A DNA stretch of 64,000 nucleotides from Pythium myriotylum. Its lineage: Eukaryota > Oomycota > Peronosporomycetes > Pythiales > Pythiaceae. Under the pieces are notes generated by a model that saw nothing but the letters and a program-made list of their open reading frames with translations, was not told the DNA's origin and ran no database searches. Positions 40,766 to 50,676 of this stretch are shown one piece after another (within the stretch, counting starts at the first letter, position 1; the number at the start of each line of letters is the position of its first letter). The stretch is taken from contig JALJCQ010000027.1 of NCBI GenBank assembly GCA_023091665.1, forward strand, positions 682,001-746,000, in the 5' to 3' direction. A program made the translations under genes and the position numbers.

Positions 40766-43138
40766 ATGGCCGAAGCGCACCAGGCCATCGGCGTCTTCGA
40801 CGAGCACAAGCGCGGCGTCGAGCTGCTCTACTCGGACCAGGGCATCCGCATCTCGTTCACGATCCCGCCGCCATGGCGCCTGCGCCAGGCCGCCGTGCGC
40901 TCGCTCTACCACATGGAGCGCGCGCTCAAGCGCCGCGTCTACCCGGCGCCGCCGATCGCTGCGATCGTCACGGTGCTCGTCGTCATCGGAATCGTCGTCG
41001 CCTCGCCGCCCGAGTCCTGGTGGCGCAGCTCGTGGCTCGCGCACGTCGTCTGGCACATCGGCAACTTCCTCATCCCGTTCTCGCGCTTCATCCCGCACAC
41101 GCTCTATGTCGCGTACCTTGCGGCATGGGCTGCGTTCATTGGGCTGCTGTTGCTCATGGCCGGTCAGCGACTCATCCTGCGCGGCCTGCTCAGCTACCGC
41201 CGATGGCTCTACCTCGGCCCGCGCGAGAAGAGCAAGACCGTGCTCGTCTGGGGCGCGCTGCTCAAGCTGCTCGGCGGACGCAACCCGCTCACGTACTCGT
41301 TCCAGGACGCACTGCCACGCCTGCCAGTGCCACCGCTCAAGGACACAGTCGCCCGCTTCCTCAAGTCGGTGCACCCGCTGCTGAGCGAGGAAGAGTACAA
41401 GGAAGTGGAACAAATGGCCGCCGATTTTGTCAAGAAGGACGGACCCAAGCTGCAGTGGTACCTCTACCTTAAGAGCTGGTGGTCGAGCAACTACGTGACG
41501 GACTGGTGGGAGAAGTACGTCTACCTCAAGGGCCGCACGTCGCTCATGATCAACAGCAACTACTACGGACTCCCGGCGCGCAACCTCGACTACCTGCCAA
41601 CGACCAACCAAGCCGCTGCTGCCGCCGTCTTCATCCGCCACTTCATGCTCTTCAAGCAGGACCTCGACCGTGAGCAGCTTCCACCGATGCTCATCCGCGG
41701 CATCGTGCCGCTCTGCATGAGCCAGTACCAGCGCATGTTTGGGTGCACGCGTATCCCTGGTCGCGAGGAGGACGAGCTCAAGCTCTTCCAGTCCAAGCAC
41801 GTCGCTGTTCTGTGCAAGGGTCGCTACTTCAAGATGCCGCTGTTCGAGAAGGGCGAGCGCGGAAAGCTGCTCTCGTTCCACGAGATGCAGCGCCAGATTG
41901 AGTGGATCATGGAGACCGCAGAGAAGCTTGGCGAGCCGACCACTGCTGAAAAGCACCTGCCCGCACTCACTGCTGTCGGTCGCATCGAGTGGGCGGAGAA
42001 CCGTGAAAAGTACTTCTCGGAGGGTGTGAACAAGCGTTCGCTCAACGTGATCGAGTCGGCTGTGTTTGTCGTGACGCTTCAGGACAATGTTGTCAAAGAT
42101 TGGAGCTCCATGGGCCGCGACCTCATTCACGGCAACGGCTCCAACCGCTGGTTTGACAAGAGCTTCAACCTCGTCATCTACAAGAACGGTCTTGCCGGTT
42201 TCAACGCCGAGCATGCGTGGGCGGATGCTCCTGCGATGGCTCACGCCTGGGAGTGGACGGTCACAAAGCAGACCATTGCTGACCCGTACTTGCCTGACGG
42301 TAACACCAAGTGCGTCTCGGAGAAGGAGAAGACGTCATTGCTGCCGTCATGCAAGGTGCTCGAGTGGGACATCTCTACAGGTCTTGACTTCGCGGTCAAC
42401 AAGTCGCTCACAGAGGCACTTGCGGCGATTGCGGACTTCGACTTGAACGTTATCATGTATGAGAAGTACGGCAAGGGTCTGATCAAGAAGTTCCGTGTCT
42501 CGCCCGACGGCTTCGTGCAGATGGCCCTTCAGCTCGCCTACTACAAGAACCAGGGAACCATCACGCAAACCTACGAGTCGAGCATGACTCGTCTGTACCG
42601 TGACGGCCGCACGGAGACTGTTCGCCCGGTGACTGACGAGTCCAAGGCGTTCGTGCTTGCGATGAACGACGACTCTGTTTCGCGCGAAGACCGACTCAAG
42701 GCGCTGCAGAAGGCTTGTGACGTTCACCAGGATGGTTACCGTAACGCCATGAGTGGCAAGGGCATCGATCGCCACCTCTTCACGCTGTACTGCACCTCGG
42801 TCGGCTTCGGTATCGAGTCGCCATTCCTTAAGAACGCCCTTGGCCGCCCATGGCGTCTATCCACGAGCCAGCAGCCTCAGCAGCAGACGACGCACTGGCC
42901 ACTTGTCGAGAAGGCTCTCGCCGGCACGAAGTACACGATGAAGGACGCGCTTTCTCCAGGAGGTGGCTTCGGTCCCGTGGCGGAAGACGGCTACGGCGTG
43001 AGCTACATGATTGCCGGTGAGGACATGATCGGCTTCCACATTTCCAGCAAGCTGTCGTGCCCGAACACGAGCTCGGACAAGTTCGCCAAGGACCTCTTCG
43101 AGGCTTTCGACGACATGAGCCAGCTGCTGAGCGCTTAG
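40766..43138 (+). CDS. Carnitine O-palmitoyltransferase, CPT1-like
   Basis: Single exon, 790 residues; the ATG at 40766 has a strong CCACCATGG context. An N-terminal regulatory-like segment (~1-60) precedes two hydrophobic segments (APPIAAIVTVLVVIGIVV at ~75 and LYVAYLAAWAAFIGLLLLMAG at ~115), as in the outer-membrane enzyme CPT1. The choline/carnitine acyltransferase domain follows: WWEKYVYLKGRTSLMINSNYYG, the catalytic His at residue 483 in FNAEHAWADAP, LYRDGRTETVR, and the C-terminal SPGGGFGPVAEDGYGVSYMI. CPT1 makes acylcarnitine from long-chain acyl-CoA for mitochondrial beta-oxidation. Two TM segments distinguish it from soluble CPT2 and CrAT. The long open frame on the opposite strand is a codon-bias shadow. 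Confidence 0.93.
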   Translation: MAEAHQAIGVFDEHKRGVELLYSDQGIRISFTIPPPWRLRQAAVRSLYHMERALKRRVYPAPPIAAIVTVLVVIGIVVASPPESWWRSSWLAHVVWHIGNFLIPFSRFIPHTLYVAYLAAWAAFIGLLLLMAGQRLILRGLLSYRRWLYLGPREKSKTVLVWGALLKLLGGRNPLTYSFQDALPRLPVPPLKDTVARFLKSVHPLLSEEEYKEVEQMAADFVKKDGPKLQWYLYLKSWWSSNYVTDWWEKYVYLKGRTSLMINSNYYGLPARNLDYLPTTNQAAAAAVFIRHFMLFKQDLDREQLPPMLIRGIVPLCMSQYQRMFGCTRIPGREEDELKLFQSKHVAVLCKGRYFKMPLFEKGERGKLLSFHEMQRQIEWIMETAEKLGEPTTAEKHLPALTAVGRIEWAENREKYFSEGVNKRSLNVIESAVFVVTLQDNVVKDWSSMGRDLIHGNGSNRWFDKSFNLVIYKNGLAGFNAEHAWADAPAMAHAWEWTVTKQTIADPYLPDGNTKCVSEKEKTSLLPSCKVLEWDISTGLDFAVNKSLTEALAAIADFDLNVIMYEKYGKGLIKKFRVSPDGFVQMALQLAYYKNQGTITQTYESSMTRLYRDGRTETVRPVTDESKAFVLAMNDDSVSREDRLKALQKACDVHQDGYRNAMSGKGIDRHLFTLYCTSVGFGIESPFLKNALGRPWRLSTSQQPQQQTTHWPLVEKALAGTKYTMKDALSPGGGFGPVAEDGYGVSYMIAGEDMIGFHISSKLSCPNTSSDKFAKDLFEAFDDMSQLLSA

Positions 43139-43267
43139 ACGGAGTTGATCTAGACAGCCTTAGAGAGATCGGCCGTCTTTCACTCACCATAGGAACCCAT
43201 AAAGCATCATCTAAGATACACTATTGCATAGAGGTCGAAAACATGTCTCCAATTCTTGCAAGCACGG

Positions 43268-44474
43268 TTACTGCGACTCGAGCTTCCACTGCAGCGGCTC
43301 AACAGCCCTGAGTGGAACGAGCGTGCCGTTCTCGAACGGGTAGCTAGCCGGCACCTGCCACTCCTCCCTCTTGAGCACAGTTTCACCGTCGCTGTTGCGA
43401 GGAAGACCGTAGAAATCCGCACCATTCTCACAGGCAAAGGCCTGGAAGAGTTCGAGCTTGCCGATCGCTTCGAAGGCTTCAGCGTACAGCTCGAGCGCAG
43501 CGTGAGCCGAGTAGATTCCGGCGCAACCGCAGGACGCCTCTTTCTTGCTCTGCTGGTGAGGAGCGCTGTCCGTGCCCAGAAAGAACTTCTTGGATCCACT
43601 CGCGACCGCCTTGAGCAGCGCCTGGCGGTGCTTCTCTCGCTTGAGCACGGGGAGGCAGTACTTGTGAGGACGCAAGCCGCCCTGGAAGATCGCTGAATGT
43701 AGACATCATGACAGGATCAGAAAAGAGCGCTACCAGGCATCAAGTGTAGTACCACGCACCGTTTCGGTTGTAGAGCAGGTGCTGCGGCGTGATGGTCGCG
43801 GCCACGTTGGGCGGAGCCTGCGCCACAAACGTCGCTGCCTCTTCAGTCGTGATATGCTCCATGACGACCTTGAGCTGCGGGAACTTTTGGATGAGCGGCT
43901 TGAGCGTGCGCTCGATGAACTCGGCCTCGCGGTCGAAGATGTCGACGCTCGGGTCGGTCACCTCGCCGTGGACGAGCAGCGGCATGCCGACGTCGCTCAT
44001 CGCCTGGAGCGCCTCCGATACGTTGTCGAAGTTGGTCACGCCCGAGTCCGAGTTGGTCGTCGCGCCTGCCGGGTAGAGCTTGACCGCGAAGACCTTGCCT
44101 GAGGCCGCGGCCGTGCGGATCTCCTCGGCCGACGTCTTGTCGGTCATGTAGAGCGTCATGAGCGGCGTGAAGCGGCCGGCTTGCTGCTCGGGCACGTGCG
44201 CGAGGATGCGGTCGCGGTAGGCGAGCGCCTGCGCCGTGGTGGTCACGGGCGGCACGAGGTTGGGCATGACGATGCAGCGCGCGAACTGGCGCGCGACGTG
44301 CGGCACCGTGAGGCGCAGCGCGTCGCCGTCGCGCAGGTGGTGGTGGAAGTCGTCGGGGCGCCCCTGCAGGCGTAGCTCCTGGGCCATGGTGGCGAGACGA
44401 CGGATCTCCGGACGGACGGCGCTTCTTCTGGACAGGACAGGACGGCTCTGGATCCGGAACGCGCGCAAGGCCAT
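43268..44474 (-). CDS. Dihydroorotase (monofunctional, PyrC/URA4 type)
   Basis: Exons 43760..44474 and 43268..43692; 379 residues. The intron has donor GTGCGT and acceptor ATTCAG, phase 1, and rebuilds [22 protein letters not shown]. Metal and substrate residues are present: DFHHHLRDG, the carboxylated Lys of [31 protein letters not shown] and the catalytic Asp in FLGTDSAPH. The enzyme closes carbamoyl-aspartate to dihydroorotate in pyrimidine synthesis. The first ~29 residues ([20 protein letters not shown]...) are Arg-rich without acidic residues and look like a mitochondrial presequence; the usual domain begins at a second Met at ~30, so dual localisation by alternative starts is possible. 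Confidence 0.93.
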
Positions 44475-45096
44475 TCCCTGGATCGCGAAACGACAAGTGG
44501 TGGTGCTGCACCAGAGAGGGGGATGAGCAACAACGTGAGGGGGGGGGGTACACTGGTCCAGCGTAACCCATGTTTACGGTAAAATGATCTTGACTATTTA
44601 CGGAAATGAGGGCTTATCTCAATATTTGATAATCGACTTCGTCGAAGATGAACATCAAACGGAGGATGGCTGTCGATCCGGTGCGCGAGTTCATGAGCCG
44701 CCGCGGAGAGTTCAATTCACGCTGGAGACTGGCTACTAGAGACGAAGATGGCTTATTCGGAGGAATGAGCACTCGTCCCGAGAGGATCGGTTGTCAACAA
44801 CGAGGTTGGTTTCCAGAATGGAAACCTCCATGACCGAGCGAATGTACTCAATCTGGATGCATTCGTGACCAGAGAAGCCATACATCGGACGACCAGTATC
44901 AATGACGAAAACGGCTGGGTGGTATAAATACCTGCAGTTTCGCTCGTGGTGTTTATGTGCGATGTGTCCTCAGTGGATAGCGCGCGCATTGACACTTGGA
45001 GACTGACTGATCTATTTCTACACAACCCACGTCGTTTCAGAAGCAAAAGATAGGCGATCCAGCATTCCTCAATTGTTATTCGAAGCCCACCTGGAA
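44475..45096. other. Intergenic region before family B member 2
   Basis: Includes a G-run at about 44538. A CTCAATTG element ~25 nt before the ATG at 45097 has a counterpart at the same place before family B member 3. No gene. Confidence 0.4.
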
Positions 45097-47363
45097 ATGA
45101 TGTGCCGTGATCCTTGCAATCCAGCTCTTATCGCGTGGCGTGGCGGACTCCTTGCGGCTTTCAACTGGATCGTTTGGGGACTCCTGACGCTGCTCGTGTC
45201 TGCACAGTTTCTCGGTATTATCTGGAACAGTACCGAGTCGGAGAAGCACGTATTCTATGGTCGTAGCCCTGTCAATGGAGTGGATCGTATCCCTGGGACC
45301 AATGATGAGCCTTACACGGATCGAAGCTTAGTATGTATGGCACAAGGACGCACTTACGTTCCGGTGCAAGTGAGCCATGTGCTCCGAGACGCAAAATTGG
45401 CTCCCATTGTCGACACGAGTGGAGAAATGATCAATGGTTATCGATTGTGTAAGCGTGAAAGTATGCACCTTGATTCAGCCATATATGAAAAGTTCATTCG
45501 AGTGTGCGAGAGAATTGACTACACTCTTGACGTGATTCAAGACAACTGTGATCAGCTCGGCTTCAATGTTACTCGCGACGTGCTTCGGATCGTTGGTGAT
45601 GTCGATAGTAACACTACTCGGGAGATCCCACGCGCACTGCCAATCTTGATCTTGCCGTTCTGGGACAACGGTGTTACCACGCACTATGCAATCCCGGGCT
45701 GGGACGGCCAGGCTTGTGTGTTCCGTTTAGAAGGCATGTACATCGATGTCGACACAGCGGCAGGTGTAATGCGTGCTGCGACTCGTTCTTCTCGAGAGAA
45801 GAAAACCGCTGAGTGGCTCGGTCGACCAGGAGGCGTGTGGCGGAATGGATGGTATGAGGATCCAACCGGACAAAGGTGGTTGTCCGACATGATGACCACT
45901 GAGACAGGCAACATGTATGGGGTCGAGTCTCGTCAGTTTGACACAATGGCAAAGAAAGAACTTGATTGTTCGTTTGCACATACTTCTCGATTGTGTCGCT
46001 CCTTTCCTGCTATCGAGACGTGGGGAGATCAGTGCAAAAGCCAAGTTCAACCACTTGCATTCACAGCTGCTTACATCTCGACTGGGAATCATTATGGACT
46101 CTTTTTCTATGACGGCATCACAAAAGGAATTATCGAGAATCGCTATTCGCTTGGGACGTTCATTTCAAACGTCTCGATTTTCACGATCCTCTTTCGTTGG
46201 TTCGTCTCGATGGCTGCAATGGCAAACAGCTATCGACGTGGAGTCGCACCGTGGCAAACTACAGGGATTGGATGCTTGTCTAGTTCACGGACATTTAATG
46301 TCCTGCCGGCTATGCTACTCCCTCGACTGAAGATGATCATGGCAGCATTCTGGACGGTCGGGTGTGAATTCCAAGATAGCCAGCGAGCACTAAGTCAAGC
46401 GCGGTTTGTTATATATCCAGCAATTGTGGAGCTGGTGCTAATGTACTTCAGTTTGCTGAATAGCGTAGCGAAGCTGACCCACCGTCGAATGAGCGATGCG
46501 ATGTTCGGTCCATCTGTGATTGCCCTAGCACTACTGCATTATTTTCGATTAAACTTGGCCGAATCAGGGTGGATACCGTTTGATAGTCGCATCCCGACGG
46601 TAGTGTCTTCTGACGAGTTCAGCAAACTCATCCTTCCGGACATGTTTACTCCTACGGTTGCTGTTCGCTTGAGTGGGAATGTGGAAGGATTCGTGTACGT
46701 GAAGGTGATATTACTGGCATTGAATCTCATCCCACTATTGTTTTCAGAGAACATGACGCAATCTGGAAAGAAGTACACGGAGTTTGCGCCGTGTCAGGTG
46801 GAGGAAGCACTAGCGTTGCGAGCTTCAAGCGTTGGTGGTCTTGGACTTTCTCCAATATATGTGACCGAGTCTCTTGGCCCAGCACCGGTCACAACCTTCA
46901 GCAGGACATCGCATTTGTCACCTGGGCAATCCTTAAAGGCAGTCTTTCGTAATCGGGTTGCGGTATGGACGCCACGGCCAAGCTAAATGAGGTTTCTCAC
47001 GTCTCTCCAAAGGAAAACAGAGAACACCTTTATCCGGATCATGTGTGTCCATCATGTGGGTCAACGAAATATCCGCCTGGTGCACCACAGCGTCATTCAC
47101 TCAGTGGGTACGAACTCGATCGTCTTGGCTATATGGTGTTTGGTGGCAAGTTTCTCATCGCGTTTGATGACTGGTATATTCTCACGTCGTTGGCGCCACT
47201 GCGAATCGTGGAAAAGCTGTGGAACCATTGCATTTCTGTTTTCGACGTTGTTCGTCGTGGTGACGGATACTACGTGAGTCAGACTCCTCGATTGTGCCGA
47301 TTGGATCATGCTGAGTTGCGCTCAGTACCATTTTATGATATCACTCTGTGCGCGCTTCGTTAA
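45097..47363 (+). CDS. Family B multi-pass membrane protein, member 2
   Basis: The first frame runs 45097..46986; the C-terminal domain continues in another frame to 47363. Joining 45097..46962 to 47013..47363 across a 50-nt GTATGG...CTCCAAAG interval is in phase and gives 738 residues, exactly the length of member 3, so an intron is the best explanation; a frameshift is the alternative. Layout: TM1 at ~19-40 (FNWIVWGLLTLLVSAQFLG), a ~310-residue ectodomain (NDEPYTDRSLVCMAQGR, CERIDYTLDVIQDNC, PRALPILILPFWDN, WRNGWYEDPTG), five or six membrane segments from ~355 to 590, and a cytosolic tail with CPSCGS and GYELDRLGYMVFGGKFLIAFDDWYILTSL. No known function. ATG codons at 45097 and 45100 are adjacent. 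Confidence 0.7.
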
Positions 47364-47923
47364 TGCACCGACAATCGAATAATCACGCGAGGGTGCATTC
47401 GAGGCTCGCGAATGTCAGCATGTCTTGAATCATATGAAAGAAATGAAATACCGATTCCGGTGGCTATGGATATGTGCTGACATCGCCACCCGGTTGTCGG
47501 AAACAAGAATTCTGAGCTCTGGCAATATGAGCAATTTGCATGTGAAAAGCCCACCTCACGTGGCGGATCATTTGAAAGTCGCATACGATGGATCACTCGC
47601 GGAGGATGGCGAGATCGTCTGTCCCCCCCGCTCGTAACCTACACTTGGGGCATGCGTCAGTAGGTCCTCGGCCACTTCGTTGAGGCAACGTAGTCTTGCA
47701 CCTCGGTTCCTTGCGCCTCGCAGCTTCAATTCACGCAATTCTGTATGTTCTGAACATCAACGCCATGCAACACACGTACTACTAGTAGTAGTCGGCCGTC
47801 TCCTCGAATCCGCATCCACACGAGTTGACGTTGAAGCTACCCACCGGTATCCGATACCGGTATTTGTCTCCCTGTCACTCTTTCGAGTGAGTTGCCATCC
47901 CATTCTTCCGGGCATCGCATCGC
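47364..47923. other. Intergenic region with a 19-nt palindrome
   Basis: At 47843..47861 ACCGGTATC and GATACCGGT form a 9-bp inverted repeat around one base, ~60 nt upstream of the next start. No gene. Confidence 0.45.
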
Positions 47924-50509
47924 ATGCCCCCAACGATGGAGCCGAGCGACGGCGACGGCGACGGCGACGCGCTGCGCGCGCTCTGCTCGCTGCTGGAAGA
48001 GGATCCAGCGGCCGACGCGGGCGTTGCAAGCGACAGGCGCAGCAGCAAGAAGCACTCGGGTCCGCGCAAGCGCCGCCCCAAAAAGAAGGCCAACGCCGAG
48101 CGCCTCGGCTCGCCGCCCGAGCGCTGCGTCGCCACGGACGAGCCCGCCGCAGCGACGCCGACGCCAAGGCTCGCTGCCGAGGACGACGCCGCGAGGCTCA
48201 AGGCGCTGCGCGCGTCGGCCGCGCCCTTCGTGCCCGTGTCGCCGCCGCTGCCGCCGCTCGCGTCGCCGACGACGCTCTCGCTGCCCGTGCCCATGGACGC
48301 GCTCTCGCTCTCGCCGCTGTCGTCGCCGCCGCTCGTGCCGGCGCTGTCGCCGCCATACTTTTACCGCTCGATGGCGTCGCGGCCGTCGCCCGTGGTCATC
48401 GGAGGCGACTTTGAGCACCACGAGCGCGCGTTCTGGACCCAGTACGTGATCGACGCGGCCGAGAAGGAGCGCGCGCGGCGGCTCAGCGTGCTGCAGCAGC
48501 TGCAGCGCGAGGAAGAGCAGGAGATCCAGCGGCGGCGTGCCTGGGCTATCGCTGCGATCGAGCAGGAGCAGCAGCAGATGATGCGGGAGATGTTCCTGGA
48601 CAACATGAAGAACACGCAGTGGTTCCAGAGCACGATCACGCGGCTGGACCACGACTACGAGGTTGTGTGCCCGAATAGCTGGTTCGGCTGCACGTTCAGC
48701 TGCATGCTCAAGGACCTCGAGGCACACGTCGAGCACTGCGTCTACAGACAAGTACCCGACACGTTGGACCAGGTCGGCGACGAATCCGTCGCTATGGACC
48801 TCGACTCGTACGACGTGGTGTGCCCCAATGCAATGCTCGGTTGCAGCGCGATCTTTCCGCGCGAAGAGCTAGCAAAACACCTCGCAAGTTGTCCCGTCTC
48901 GGCGATGACGAGAGAGCAAGAATGGCTGGAACGCCAAGAGTGGCAGCAGAACGTGATCGAGATGACCGAGGAAGAACGCCAGCGACGCATGGATGAGCAC
49001 CGCGGCCAGCACGATAGATTCTCGTTCAGCCACCTCCAGCGACTGTACGAGGAGCAGACAGCTATGATGCACGTCGTGCTCCACGAAGAGATCGTGCGGT
49101 TCACGAACCAGTGCCAGGCAGAGGCCGAGCGAATACGACCAGCCATCGAGCTTGCGATCGCCAGACTAGGGCGAGTGGTTGAAGAGCTGTGGGGACCAGA
49201 TGCGCGTGTTGAAAGTTACGGATCTTTCGCCACGCAACTTCATGGCGGTCATAGCGATGTCGATCTCGTTGTGTTCGGAGCGACGTCCGACTCCGGAGAG
49301 ACTGGATGCAATAGCATGAGCCAGCGATGTGTGAGCCAATTGGCAGCACATCTTTCAGCGATTCCTGGTGGAATGTACTCGGTCATTAGCGCAATCACTC
49401 GTGCATCGATTCCGCTAGTCAAAGTAGTTGTGACCGTCGAGATGGATCCTGTGAATTGCGAGTGCGGCACAGTCAAGATTCCGATCGACATCACTTTTGA
49501 CGACCCAAATGACCCCGTCCATAACGGCGTGGCAAGCGCCAGCTTGCTACACACGCTGATCGATGAGTTCTACGGACTGCGAGAATTGACCCTCGTGTTG
49601 AAGCATTTCCTTGCTACTCGAGGACTAAACGATCCCTACGTCGGCGGACTGTCATCCTACGGTCTCGTCCTCATGGTCATATACGTGCTGCGCGAGCAAG
49701 GTGCGCTAGTCAAATCCGCACCAAGTGGAGACATGAGCCAGCACGAGGCGACGCTGTCGAGTAGTGACCAACCTCTCTCAAGATTTGAGGCTCAGAAGCA
49801 GAAAGGAACCGCTGTGGCGAGAGAGATCGTACGCCAAGCACGAGTTCGACAAAGTGTCCTGATAGCGAGCGCAGTCAACAATCCCACCGAGCTCAAGAGG
49901 CGTAGCGGTGCTGCGGCTTGGGAGTATTTGGTTGGCCCTCTTTGTCAAGATGGGCAGCAACCGGGGACGCGGACTTCCCCACACAAGTCAAGATCATCCG
50001 AGCCGTTCTTACTTGGTAAGCTACTGATGGACTTTTTGCAATGGTACGGGACCGATTTTCGACAAACTTTCGATCAAATCACTTTGCTTGCCCCCGAACC
50101 CAGCAACATTGGTGCTTTCAATGAACCAAAACAAGTTATGACAAGTCCGGCTTTGGTTGGCACGTCTGTTCGTTCCCCTCATCACCAACCTGTTGGTGGG
50201 ATTGATTCGACGCTCATGATCCAAGATCCTTTGCAACGAGACAACAACGTTGGCAAGACGTGCTATCGAATCAGCCAGGTCCTGAGGGACTTCTCAGATT
50301 TTCTCAGCGTTCTCACGGCTCTTATCGTTCGAGGCAGTGTCATGGTTCCTGGAATTCCATCGATACCCGGTATGGATGAGTCTGGCGAATCTTCGGATGG
50401 GAAACGAAGTCGGTCGTCGAGCTCCCACAGGATTCTGAGCTCGGTGTTTCAAATGAAACATGTAGCTGCAGCGTCTGTTCGCTCAACCGTGAGTCCCAGC
50501 ACAGGGTAA
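47924..50509 (+). CDS. TRAF-type zinc finger / Trf4-type nucleotidyltransferase fusion
   Basis: Single exon, 861 residues. Residues ~1-150 are disordered with a basic patch (RKRRPKKK) and Pro/Ser/Leu repeats. A long charged helix follows (~165-230). Two TRAF-like zinc-finger units come next: CPNSWFGCTFSCMLKDLEAHVEHC and CPNAMLGCSAIFPREELAKHLASC. From ~390 the protein is a Trf4/PAPD5-class non-canonical poly(A)/(U) polymerase: ESYGSFATQLHGGHSDVDLVVF with Asp445 and Asp447, third Asp522 in IPIDITF, a GLSSYGLVLMVI helix, and the PAP-associated region ending DPLQRDNNVGKTCYRI. All three catalytic Asp are present. Such enzymes tail nuclear or cytoplasmic RNAs. The TRAF-finger fusion is unusual and suggests protein- or RNA-guided recruitment. 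Confidence 0.87.
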   Translation: MPPTMEPSDGDGDGDALRALCSLLEEDPAADAGVASDRRSSKKHSGPRKRRPKKKANAERLGSPPERCVATDEPAAATPTPRLAAEDDAARLKALRASAAPFVPVSPPLPPLASPTTLSLPVPMDALSLSPLSSPPLVPALSPPYFYRSMASRPSPVVIGGDFEHHERAFWTQYVIDAAEKERARRLSVLQQLQREEEQEIQRRRAWAIAAIEQEQQQMMREMFLDNMKNTQWFQSTITRLDHDYEVVCPNSWFGCTFSCMLKDLEAHVEHCVYRQVPDTLDQVGDESVAMDLDSYDVVCPNAMLGCSAIFPREELAKHLASCPVSAMTREQEWLERQEWQQNVIEMTEEERQRRMDEHRGQHDRFSFSHLQRLYEEQTAMMHVVLHEEIVRFTNQCQAEAERIRPAIELAIARLGRVVEELWGPDARVESYGSFATQLHGGHSDVDLVVFGATSDSGETGCNSMSQRCVSQLAAHLSAIPGGMYSVISAITRASIPLVKVVVTVEMDPVNCECGTVKIPIDITFDDPNDPVHNGVASASLLHTLIDEFYGLRELTLVLKHFLATRGLNDPYVGGLSSYGLVLMVIYVLREQGALVKSAPSGDMSQHEATLSSSDQPLSRFEAQKQKGTAVAREIVRQARVRQSVLIASAVNNPTELKRRSGAAAWEYLVGPLCQDGQQPGTRTSPHKSRSSEPFLLGKLLMDFLQWYGTDFRQTFDQITLLAPEPSNIGAFNEPKQVMTSPALVGTSVRSPHHQPVGGIDSTLMIQDPLQRDNNVGKTCYRISQVLRDFSDFLSVLTALIVRGSVMVPGIPSIPGMDESGESSDGKRSRSSSSHRILSSVFQMKHVAAASVRSTVSPSTG

Positions 50510-50676
50510 CAGGGTACAACAGAGCTGTGTCTGATCATACATCACAGCTCGAGTGTCGTCTAAAATTTGGGTACTGACAAGATCAGTCATGTTGTGGGTG
50601 TCTCGCCAACATTGACCAAGTCAAGAGTTGTAACTTGACGTTCGATTACGCTTAATCCTTAGTGGTGCTGACGAGG

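Noticed and set aside
40493..42244. 583-codon open frame on the minus strand
   Set aside because: Antisense to the carnitine acyltransferase; no domain, composition of a shadow frame.
47837..48751. 304-codon minus-strand frame over the TRAF/Trf4 gene
   Set aside because: Low-complexity Arg-rich shadow of the Ser/Pro/Asp-rich N-terminus.
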